Origin: Pelagophyceae sp. CCMP2097
Lineage: Eukaryota; Sar; Pelagophyceae
NCBI GenBank assembly: GCA_026770575.1
Contig: MU657194.1
Location: forward strand, 185,945 to 196,727
Length of the DNA stretch: 10,783 nt
Direction: 5' to 3'
This document shows, in pieces, positions 1 to 7,927 of this stretch (the stretch's first letter is position 1; each line of letters starts with the position of its first letter). The notes beneath the pieces were generated by a model. The model did no database searches. It saw only the letters and a program-made list of their open reading frames with translations, and was not told the origin of the DNA. A program made the translations under genes and the position numbers.

Positions 1-212
1 CTCAGAGATCGTCCTCACTGATGTGGAATGTGGCGTCACTGATATGGTCACCGACATCACTGATATGGACATCTTCATGCCTCATATGGACCGTGATTTT
101 AGAGCCCACCCTAATGTGGACGTGGTGTCCCTGATGTGGACAGCCGCGCCACTGATATGATCTTAAATCCAGAGTGCTAACTAATGTGGTCATAAAATCC
201 CACTAATGTGCA
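1..212. repeat. Degenerate tandem repeat, about 21-bp period
   Basis: Nine imperfect units can be aligned on the core CACTGATATGGA (variants CTAATGTGG, CTCATATGG, CTGATGTGG). Units start near 16, 37, 58, 79, 109, 129, 150, 179 and 201. Spacing is mostly 20-22 bp, with two gaps of 29-30 bp. On the minus strand the period of 21 equals seven codons, so a 63-codon ORF (193-2) reads as heptads with HISD (HISDVGD, HISDATF, HISEDDL). I regard that ORF as a by-product of the repeat. The array runs off the left edge and stops about 80 bp before the EF-hand gene. Its composition is clearly less GC-rich than the coding DNA next to it. It could be a minisatellite or part of the promoter region. Confidence 0.8.
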
Positions 213-290
213 TAGGACCCAATTTGTATCGATCCGTTACTTTCGGCGAAGGGGTCGTTACATCGCGCTCAGGCTGGGCGCGAGCCGTCC

Positions 291-1322
291 ATGGACAGCG
301 CGCGCGAGCCTACCATGGCCGAGGTCGCGGATATCGTGGGCTTGTCCATCGTGGCACTGCGGCGCGCGTTCGATGACGAGACGGCCGTCGAAGCCCGGAG
401 CCCGGCGCTGTCTCGCCTCGGCGACGGCACGACTCTGGCTCTCCGCGGCGCTCTGCGCGCTCTCCGGCGCGCGGGATGCGACGTCACCGACGGCACGGGG
501 GCGCGGTGGTGCCGCGCGAGGCGGCGAGACGAAAATTCGGAGCGGTTTAAGTTCGGAGCTTACGTCCGACTCTACCACGACCTCACGCGCCGGTTCCGCT
601 GGGTGGCGCCGCTGCAAAGCGACGGCGCGGCGGCGCAGCCCGAGCAAGGCGTCGCCCAAGAGCTCTTGGGCGTCGTCAGCCGCAACGGCACGACTGCACT
701 CACGTGCGGCGGCAACGCCGCCGGCCCGCCGGGCCGCGGCGGCGACGCTTCGCTGCTGAAGACGCTGCTCCATGCGCCGCTGCACCGCGCCGACGCAGCC
801 GACGACGCTTATGTTCCGAAGGAAGATGTTATCGCTGCGGAGACCATGCCCGATGAGCCGCGGCGATTGAAAAGAAGGACCGTGCGCCAAGCCTTTCAAA
901 AGTACGACATGTACGGCGATGAGACGCACGCCGGCGAGGTCGCCTGGGCGGACGTGTTGCCGGCCCTGAAATGCGCGGGCGTTGACGGCGACGTGGCCTC
1001 TTTGGCACGGAGAGCGGACGCGGCGCCGCATTATCCAGTCGACTTGGAAACGTTTCAGAAAATGGTCGCGGCGCACGCCGACGACGCGGCGCGGAGCAGC
1101 GCTTCAATAGAGCAGCGGAAGACGTGCGACGACGCTGCGCGGCGCGCGGACGCGCACGCGCGTTTCCAGCGAGACGGCCGCGCGGGCTACGCGCCCGACG
1201 AGGGCTACGCGCCGCGCGGAAACGAGGCCGCCGTGGAGCCGTGCATGGCCGCCGAGACGATTCGCATCCGCCGCGAGGCGCTCACGCGACGGCGCCGGCG
1301 CGAGTACGAAGAAGCCGGCTGA
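291..1322 (+). CDS. Degenerate EF-hand (calmodulin-like) protein
   Basis: This is a single-exon ORF of 343 residues ending in TGA. The ATG at 291 has a ccATGg context. A second ATG at 315 (M9) has an even better ACCATGG context and may be the true start. The clearest domain is an EF-hand pair at about residues 196-262. Helix and loop AFQKYDMYGDE (D206, D210) are followed by VAWADVLPALKCAGV, then PVDLETFQKMVA, which fits the second hand of calmodulin-like proteins. The first loop is about four residues too long and lacks the normal acidic ladder, and the second lacks acidic ligands, so Ca2+ binding may be weak or lost. An N-terminal segment (residues 11-100: VALRRAFDDE, ALRGALRALRRAG, FKFGAYVRLYHDL) looks like a second degenerate pair. 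The C-terminus is very basic (LTRRRRREYEEAG) and has two GYAP repeats. The partner is unknown. Family assignment is moderate and function uncertain. Undetected introns in the 640-760 region are possible. Confidence 0.6.
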   Translation: MDSAREPTMAEVADIVGLSIVALRRAFDDETAVEARSPALSRLGDGTTLALRGALRALRRAGCDVTDGTGARWCRARRRDENSERFKFGAYVRLYHDLTRRFRWVAPLQSDGAAAQPEQGVAQELLGVVSRNGTTALTCGGNAAGPPGRGGDASLLKTLLHAPLHRADAADDAYVPKEDVIAAETMPDEPRRLKRRTVRQAFQKYDMYGDETHAGEVAWADVLPALKCAGVDGDVASLARRADAAPHYPVDLETFQKMVAAHADDAARSSASIEQRKTCDDAARRADAHARFQRDGRAGYAPDEGYAPRGNEAAVEPCMAAETIRIRREALTRRRRREYEEAG

Positions 1323-1848
1323 GGACCCGCCATGTTTTGTGTGTAAAGTTGTCCCATGATGCTCACTCGCGAGGAACTCTCTTTTGGATCGATGAACACG
1401 CTGTTGCCTCCGACTGCAGGGAAAGGCTGACGCGACGCGTGTCGTGGAATAGCAGGGAAGCGCCCTCGAGATTGTCTTGGGTAAGTTGGGTTTGAAAGAC
1501 TGACTCGGAGAGGTGTACTATTGAGACCTCACGCTCATCCCGTGATGCCAGAGCGAAAGCCGTCGTCGACCGAGCGCTTCTTTCTGTGATGCACGCCATA
1601 CAAAATGAAACCCCCGCGATGTTCCACGTGAACTTGCAGTTCCAACGAACGAGTCGCGATCGGACTCCCCGACAAGGGGCCTCGATCGCCGCGCGCCCGG
1701 TGGCCGCGCCGCCGCGGGAGCCGCGGGCGGCGAGGACGACGAGGCGGGCGGCGAGGAGTCTCGCCAGTCGCATGGCCGGGCGTTAGCCTCGTCCCTCGCC
1801 CGTGGTCCAGGGCCCTCTTTCGTCCCCGACGTCGGGCACGCTGCAGCG
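1323..1848. other. Intergenic region between EF-hand and kinase genes
   Basis: About 525 bp lie between the stop of the EF-hand gene and the proposed kinase start. The first half (to about 1660) is distinctly less GC-rich than the flanking genes, as expected of 3' UTR and promoter DNA. No convincing gene, hairpin or canonical polyadenylation hexamer was seen. A 136-codon minus-strand ORF (1773-1363) begins with a hydrophobic, signal-like stretch, but it runs toward the end of the EF-hand gene, has no recognisable domain and is not called. Confidence 0.5.
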
Positions 1849-3999
1849 ATGGGCGCGGCGGGTTCGGTGCGCCGCGCGCTGCAGCCGGCGTGCCTGCAGC
1901 AGTGCGTTATACTGCGTCTTTCTCTGCGACGGATTTGGTTTGTAGGCTGCACGGCGTGATCGACATGGCCGCTTTCCACCGACGCTATCGCTCCGACGAG
2001 CAGGACCTCCTCGGCGCCGGGGCGTTTGCAAAGGTCTACTCCGGCCACGAAAAGGCATCTGGCAAGCGCGTCGCGATTAAAAGGATCGCGAAAAAGGACC
2101 AGCGCGGAGACAACGTCATAGACCCCAGGCGCGCCACAGGCCGTTTCGCGCCGGTCTGAGCATCGTCGCAGGTACCTGCAGACAGAGATCGACGCTCTGC
2201 GCCGGGCCTCGGGCCACCCGAACGTGCTCCGCATGTACGACGTCTTCGAAGACCCCGCGCACGTCTTCCTCGTGATCGAGTACGCCCCCGGCGGCACCGT
2301 ACGTCCCGAGAGGCTGCAGACCGGAGCCCGGCCGCAGGGGCGAGCGAGGCAGCAGGGGCGAGCGAGGCCTTTGGCCGTATTCCTTCGTCTCGCTTCTGCG
2401 TTCTGTCCGCGCTGTTCGGACGCGTTTTGCTAGGTTATGGACCACCTCTACCGCTTCGGCGCGTACCACGAGTCGGCGGCGCGCGTGTTGCTGACGCAGC
2501 TGACGAGGGCTGTTTTACACTTGCATCGGAAGAGGATTGTCCACCGCGACCTCAAGCCCGAAAATCTGCTATTAGCAGACGCCGCGCGCGGCCTGCAGCT
2601 CAAGGTCGCAGACTTTGGCCTCTCGAAGATCATCGAGGACTCGAAAAAGGCGACGCCGCGCAGCCCGCTGCAGTCGAGAAAGAGCCGGCCGCTTGTACCG
2701 TTTACGGCATCGGGCGCGCGCGCGCCGGGGCAAAAGCCGTCGACGCGCGGGTCGCTGCTGCAGCGGACGTCGTCGGGCCTGGACCGCGGTTACGGGTCCG
2801 TCGTGCGCACCCGCGCTGTCAAGCGCGCGCCCGAGATCAAGGAGGCACCGGCAGCGGAGGCACTGGCAGTGGAAGAGCCGGACCGGCGCTTGACGCGAGG
2901 CATGTGGGGCGGCCAGCGCCTCTCGCGCGTCTCGCCGGCGGCGCCACAGACACCCGGCGAGGTCGACGCGCGGCCGCCGGTCGCTCCGAATGTTGGCGCG
3001 GCTGTTTTGGCGTCTCCCGCGGCGGCGGCGGATCAGCTCAACTTGCTGAAGACGCAGTGCGGGTCGCGCATCTACGCGGCCCCCGAGGTGTTGGCGGGCG
3101 TGGCGTACGACCGCGGGTGCGACTTGTGGGGTATCGGCATGTGCGCGCATATGATCCTTACGGGTTTACATCCCATGGACGTCGACGAAAACTACATCAC
3201 CAGGGTCAAGTCCGAAGCCGACTACACTCTCAATGACGCTTTATGGCACGGCAAGTCGCCGTTGGCCAAGCACCTCGTCTCCAAGCTTTTAAGAAGAAAG
3301 CCGCGGCACCGGCCGGGGTGCCATAAGATCCTTGCCCACGCGTTCTGCCGCGCGCCGCCAAGACCCCAGCAGGCCGGATCGCCGCGCCGACTGACGCCGC
3401 TCGCCGCGCTCATCGCCGCGGCCGCGTCGTCGCGGCGCATCCCGGGCATCCCGGGCCTGCGGCGCCGCACGCTGGACTTTACGCTGCCGCCGACGCCTTC
3501 GCTCCGCCCGTACAACGACCTCGCCGCGTCGGCGGAGACGATACCAGACGTCCCGCGCGACGCCTTTTCGCCCGCCGGCAGCGCCGCGACGCCGGTCTTC
3601 GCGGCCCCGGGCCGCCCTAGGAGGCGGACTTCGGAATTCTTCGCAGAGGGGCGGCCTGCGCTGCGGCGGCCCTCGGCGACGACTGCGCCGTCGGATGCCG
3701 GCGACGATGAAGACGCGCGCACGCTGTCCGGCTCATTCGACGGCAACACCTTCGACGAAGACCGCCCAGACGGCCGGCGCGGCTCGGTGGACGCCGAGGC
3801 CGGCGCCTTCGACGCCGGGCGGCGGCGCTCGTCCGTCTCCTGGCACGTCGACGCCCGGCGCTCGTCGTCCGCGACTTCAAGAGTGTCCTGGCACGCCGAC
3901 GTCCAGCATGGGCCGCCGAAGATCCTAGAGGCCGACGCCGAATGCGGCAGCGGCCCGCCGAAAATCCTCGAGGCCGACGACGGCGGCAGCGGCCCGTAG
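1849..3999 (+). CDS. CDPK/CaMK-type Ser/Thr protein kinase with activation-loop insertion, 4 exons
   Basis: Proposed exons are 1849-1901, 1946-2114, 2182-2298 and 2434-3999, giving 634 residues. All junctions are GT-AG and phases match. The protein starts MGAAGS, an N-myristoylation pattern (Gly2, Ser6), with Cys14 nearby as a possible palmitoylation site. The kinase domain follows. The Gly-rich loop is LGAGAFAKV (40-48), then VAIK with Lys63, Glu76 as the likely alpha-C residue, HRDLKPEN (150-157, catalytic Asp152), DFG (173-175), CGSRIYAAPEVL (APE at 329-331), CDLWGIGMCAHMILTG and a terminal RHRP motif. All catalytic residues are present, so it should be active. VADFGLSK and the general pattern point to the CAMK group, closest to CDPK/CaMK. 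Residues 186-314 interrupt the activation segment with Ser/Pro/Arg/Ala-rich sequence. The tail after about residue 410 is low-complexity and ends in repeats (VSWH.D, GPPKILEAD). No C-terminal EF-hands are encoded, unlike a classical CDPK. If exon 1 is wrong, the next start is ATG 1965. Confidence 0.85.
2299..2433 (+). other. Kinase intron 3 with tandem 17-bp repeat
   Basis: The intron is bounded by GTACGT at 2299 and GCTAG ending at 2433. It joins the codons for ...APGGT to VMDHLYRFG, which reproduces the continuous alpha-D/alpha-E region of a kinase. Inside it, GCAGGGGCGAGCGAGGC occurs at 2334-2350 and again at 2352-2368, an 18-bp tandem step. The intron has in-frame stops, so retention would truncate the kinase before its catalytic loop. 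Confidence 0.8.
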
Positions 4000-4421
4000 G
4001 AGCTCAGACGGCCGGCGCAGCCCGTCCGAGCGCCATCCCGCCGATCAACCTTAAAATACATCGAAGCCGGACCCTGCGGGATGCCGCCGTCGTGATGGGA
4101 CTCGGGAGAGGCCGCGGCTGGGAGCGCCTTTAACGTCGCTGTACACTACTTTTTCGAAAGGTTTCCGAGTAGATTTGATTGGCCACTAGTTTCCCACGCC
4201 GCTTCCGAACGTTCGATCGCGAATTCGACCAAGGACACTAGTAGGGGCCTCGGCCAGAGCGGCGGCGCCACCGCCGCGCGCGTCGCGCCTCGCGGACCGA
4301 ATCGACCCTCGCGCGCCGACGCCCTTCGCCGCGCGCGCGTTTGCGTCGGCGCCGCGCTTTGCGAGGAAGGGGTCTCAGAGACCTCTGCGGCGTCGGCCCG
4401 CCATCGGTGGCGATTTGGGCC
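4000..4421. other. Intergenic region before the channel gene
   Basis: This stretch carries the end of the kinase transcript and the upstream part of the channel gene. About 4130-4240 is less GC-rich. A 13-bp perfect palindrome, GGTCTCAGAGACC, lies at 4371-4383, roughly 40 bp before the proposed channel ATG. It could be a factor-binding site or a small 5' UTR hairpin, but nothing else supports either role. ORFs crossing this area on both strands show no domain. Confidence 0.45.
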
Positions 4422-7400
4422 ATGGCGCGCAGCGTCGCCAGCGCGGAGGCGGCGCAGGGCCTGGCAGTCGCGCTGGACGCCATCGCGCGTCGCAGCGTTA
4501 ACAATTGCGGTCGGAGGACCGGGACCATCGGGCGCGGTGGGATGACCGAGTCGCGAGAGGGACGATCGAGTCGTGAGCGGCATAGAGTGCACACCGTAAG
4601 AGGAAGCAGATCGTGCGAGTTCCCCGGAGCGAGCGCCATCGTTGCAGCTAGGCGTTTGGCGTGCGGCTTCTCGGCACCTTCGACGCGGCGACCGCCGTCG
4701 ACGCCGCGGGCGCCTCGCAGCTCGCGGCCAGGCTCGAGCAACTCTGCGCCGACCTGCGCCGCGAGTGCGCGGCGATCAGCGATATTGCAACGCGCGGCGG
4801 GAGCGACGCTTTGGGCGAATCTGGCCTGTGAGCGCTGCGCTCCCATGCATGCGGCCATCCCACGCGGACCCGGTCTACGATGCATGCGGCTATTCCCCGC
4901 GGACCGTGGCGGTCTAGGTTTTGCGACGCGTCTGGGCGCGAGCTTGTGAATCGCGACGCCGATGCGCTCAGAGCCGTGGACTCGACGCCGCTGCCGAAGC
5001 TCGGCGGCCCGGCGCCTTTTGACCCGGGCGCGGCCCCGGGCGCGGCGCAAGACGACGCGCCGCACGAGGCGCGGATTTTGCGCGCGAAGACGAGCTTCCA
5101 CTCCGTCGTCCTACCGAGAGAAGCGCCGCTCGCCGACTACAGCCACGGCCTCGTCCGCCGGACCCGCGACGACACCTCGGAACCGGACGACGACGCTGGC
5201 AGCGACGCCGAGGCGGACGACGACGAACCGGACGCCGAGTCGGACGCCGCGCGGCACGATGCGGCCGCGTCGACGCGGGCGTCCGCGGCCGTGGAGCCGC
5301 GGAAACGGCGGCCCACGGTCGCGGTGGTCAAGCCGTCGTCGCGCGGCGCGGCCCCGCGCCGGCCGCCGACATCGCGCCGTGGCGCCGACGGCAGTAAGAG
5401 CGACGGGCGCGCCGCGGCCGACTGCGTCGAGGCCGACGTCGAGGCCGGCGACGCCCTCGCTGCGTCGGGCGACCTCGCGCGCGCGGCGGCAGCGGCCGGC
5501 CAGCGGCAGCGCACGCTGCGGCGCAAGTACAGTTTGCGCGCCGACGTACGGCCGTCGTTTGCGTTTCGGCTCTTTGGAGCCGTTGCCAAGGTCGCCGTCG
5601 GCCTCCCCGAGCATGTGGACGACTGCGCGGGCGACGGCAAGCCTTTGCAGTGCGACGCGTCGACGGGCGCAGAGTTTGCGCCGCGGAAGCGCACGATGGA
5701 CGTCCTCCTCTCGCGCCTCGACACCGCGCTGCTGGCGCCGCAATCAGCGCCGCGCGCGTCCGTGGCGCGCGGCTTGTATTGCCACGCCGTCTGCGGCTTG
5801 GCGATGCACGCTCTGGCGGCGGGCGTGCTCGTGGCACACATTTACGTCATGGCCATGGCACCTGTCCTAGCGGCCTTCCGAGTCCACGGCGCGGCCTCGC
5901 TCGCTCTAGTCAACGTTTTAGTCGAGGCCCTCTGCCTCGCAGGGTTCCGCCGGCTCCGAGACGACGAGGCCGCCGCCGCCGCCAAAAGCGGCCCGCGAGC
6001 GCCGTTGCGCCGCGCGGCGCTGCTTTTGCTGGCCCATCTGCCGACGTGGACTTTAGAGGCTCTGTGCCTGCTGCTGCCGCAATCGACGCCCTACGGCGTC
6101 GGGGCGCTGTCGAGGGTCGTCAAGCTGATCTTGGCGGTGAAGCTGCTGCACCGCAACCTTGTGCTCTTCGACTCTCGCGGGGCGTCGTACCCCGTCATGG
6201 CCCTCCTCGGCTTGGACCCGGCGTACGTGCGCATCTGCAAGCTCGTGGGTCTGTTCCTGACGGCGCTGCATTATGCGTCGTGCGCCTACCACGCGGTGGC
6301 CCAGCATCACTCGTCGAAATATGACAAATCCCTTTCAGCCACGGGGTGAGTGCTCCTCCGGGTCCCTATACCGTTGTCACGCTGGAAAGGTTAGGTGGGC
6401 GTACTACGGGGCGACGCATTCCTGCCCGGGAAAGACGGACATGGACCAGAACGTGCGCTGCGATCGCCACTCTGTGCTGCAGCAGTGGGTCCATTCGTAC
6501 TACTGGGCCTGCATCACCATCCTGGGCAACTACAACCTGCCTTCGAAGACGGTGCAAATCGTCTTCTCCATGGCGCTGTCTCTCTTCGGCTTGGCCATGA
6601 CTTCCACCATCAGCGCAAGCATCACCTCGCTCCTCGCCAACGGCGACGTCACGTCCGCCAAGCGGCGCGAGAAGATGCTCTCGATAGAAGTCTACTGCCG
6701 AGACTTCCACGTTCCTGCCGACTTGGCCAAGACGATTCGGGACTTTTACTCGTACCTCTGGGCGCACCAAAGTGATGATGGGGCCATATTTCACGACCTC
6801 AGCGCGTCTTTGAAGCTCAAGCTCCACCTCGCCGTCAAGAGGAGGTTCATCACGAGCTGCCAGCTCTTCGGCGCCGTCACCGACCAGGTATCTTGCCGAG
6901 GGCCCTCGTCGAGGCCCCTTTTCCGAGGTCCCCTGGACCCGTATACGACGTCCCGCTCTAGCGCATCATCGTGCGCCTGGTGCTGGCGCTGCAGCAGCAG
7001 ATTTTGGTGCCCGGCGAGGTGAGCGTCGCGCAGGGCGAGAACGGGAGCATCATGTACTTCGTCTCGCGCGGCGCGCTCTCGGTGACCATCCTCACGGAGA
7101 ACGGGTCCACCGTCAACATTGCGCGCCTCACGGACGGCGACTATTTCGGAGAAGCGGCCATCCTCGACAACGGGGTGCGCAACGCCACGGTCCGAGCGGA
7201 GACGTTCGCGGAGCTCTACTTCCTCACGCGAGCCGCGTGAGTTCGACCTCGCGGGCGACGGTCGACCTCGCGGGCGAATGCGCCCGCCAAACGCATCGCC
7301 GCGTTAGGTTCCTCGAAGCCATATCGTCGAACCGCGGCCTCTACGACACGGTGCTGCGCGGCGTGCGCCGGCGCAAGGCGCAGGCGTCGCTGTCCACGAA

Positions 7401-7482
7401 GCTCCGAACGCTCCGAGTCAAACTCTGCGCCGTCTCCAAGTTCATGCTCCTCGCCAAACGCAGAGGCGACGCCCCGGCCTAG
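4422..7482 (+). CDS. Cyclic-nucleotide-gated-type cation channel (CNG/HCN/EAG superfamily), 6 exons
   Basis: Exons 4422-4496, 4652-4827, 4918-6345, 6395-6887, 6962-7236 and 7308-7482 give 873 residues with matching phases and GT-AG borders. ATG 4422 lies in gccATGG. Residues 1-84 are Ala-rich and helical. A disordered region with an acidic stretch (EPDDDAGSDAEADDDEPDAE) precedes the membrane domain. S1 is about 372-400, S2 about 407-428, S3 about 448-472, S4 about 479-502 (spaced basic residues in SRVVKLILAVKLLHR) and S5 about 520-545. The turret has three Cys (570, 582 and 599 in the pore helix). The pore is YYWACITILGNYNLPSK (595-611), then S6 and a C-linker (SLLANGDVTSAKRREKM). The cNMP-binding domain is about 725-820, with DGDYFGEAAILDNGVRNATV keeping the FGE and Arg of the phosphate-binding cassette. 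The family predicts a plasma-membrane or ciliary cation channel gated by cAMP/cGMP. Ion choice is uncertain because the filter is not GYG. Confidence 0.88.
4828..4917 (+). repeat. Channel intron 2 with duplicated 3' splice region
   Basis: The intron starts with the strong donor GTGAGC and ends GGTCTAG. It contains two tandem copies of a 35-38 bp unit beginning ATGCATGCGGC, at 4845-4879 and 4880-4917. The first copy ends GGTCTAC and the second GGTCTAG, so only the second has a usable AG. Splicing here joins ...ALGESG to LFCDASGREL in frame. The ATG at 4880 opens a long ORF but lies inside this intron repeat, so it is probably not the real start. Confidence 0.75.
7237..7307 (+). repeat. Channel intron 5 with 16-bp tandem repeat
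   Basis: The intron has the perfect donor GTGAGT and ends CGTTAG. Removing it joins ...YFLTRA to AFLEAISSNRG, continuing the last helix of the cNMP-binding domain. TCGACCTCGCGGGCGA occurs at 7243-7258 and 7262-7277, a 19-bp step. Retention would end the protein immediately after LTRAA. Confidence 0.75.
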
Positions 7483-7810
7483 AGGCGACGGCACACCAAA
7501 AGGGCCGCGTAAGAAACGACGCGACCGTACTGGTGGCGACCGCGCGGCAAAGGGACCCGTGCGCCCCCCCCCCCTTGCCAAGCCCAGAGCCCCAGTGCGA
7601 TGGTGCTGCGCCGACGGAATGGCCCGCGTGGCGGCGTGGCACGCCGCTCGTCGACGAGCAGCGCGCCAGGCGCCGAAGTCCTCTAGAGATTCGAGCAAGA
7701 ACTTGAACACTTACTTGAACCTCGAGAAAGGGACCTTCGCCAAAGTGCCACGGTTCCGCACAGGTCTGAAGATTTGCACGTCTTGCCAAGTGTCAAGTCG
7801 TCTGAAACTG
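7483..7810. other. Downstream region of the channel gene, no gene seen
   Basis: This is the 3' flank of the channel gene. It carries an 11-base C run at 7564-7574 and a short double ACTTGAAC at about 7700-7720. It passes from GC-rich DNA into a much less GC-rich island from about 7690. ORFs crossing it on both strands have no recognisable domain. No clear polyadenylation hexamer was found. Confidence 0.4.
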
Positions 7811-7927
7811 ACAGCCTCTGTGAAGTGCATAATAGAAGAATAAGACAGACGAAAAAGATAGAGACCCCCTTCTTCTATTATGCACTCCGCTGAGGCTGTG
7901 GAGTGCATACTAGTAATAGAAGAAGAA
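7811..7927. repeat. Three-copy inverted/direct repeat forming alternative hairpins
   Basis: The unit AGTGCATAATAGAAGAA at 7824-7840 is followed after 29 bp by its exact reverse complement at 7870-7886. The match extends outward to 30 bp (7811-7840 with 7870-7899) with three mismatches. A third copy in direct orientation lies at 7900-7927 with six extra bases (CTAGTA) in the middle. Copy 2 can therefore pair either with copy 1 or with copy 3 (TGCACTCC 7881-7888 with GGAGTGCA 7900-7907). It may be a miniature mobile element, a 3' UTR structure or a non-coding RNA; the sequence does not decide. Confidence 0.8.

Noticed and set aside
258..1076. 272-codon minus-strand ORF opposite the EF-hand gene
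   Set aside because: Arg/Ala-rich shadow caused by high GC; the + strand has the recognisable EF-hand pair.
1363..1773. Minus-strand ORF with a signal-like start (MRLARLLAARLVVLAARG)
   Set aside because: No domain, runs toward the 3' end of the EF-hand gene, and the hydrophobic run is Ala/Arg/Val-rich as expected of GC-rich DNA.
1518..2297. 259-codon minus-strand ORF overlapping the kinase start
   Set aside because: Antisense to exons with clear kinase motifs; no domain of its own.
2437..2439. ATG 2437 as the kinase start
   Set aside because: It would omit the Gly-rich loop and catalytic Lys, which are encoded upstream and join in phase through GT-AG introns.
3222..4061. 279-codon minus-strand ORF opposite the kinase tail
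   Set aside because: Low-complexity shadow of the + frame; no domain.
4880..4882. ATG 4880 as the channel start
   Set aside because: It lies inside the duplicated part of an intron with strong GTGAGC and TCTAG borders, and two upstream exons join in matching phase.
4238..5101. 287-codon minus-strand ORF across channel exons 1-3
   Set aside because: Arg-rich shadow; the + strand exons fit splice sites and family structure better.
4962..5870. 302-codon + ORF in another frame of channel exon 3
   Set aside because: Composition is almost only Arg/Thr/Pro/Ser/Ala; it is an overlapping-frame shadow of the channel.
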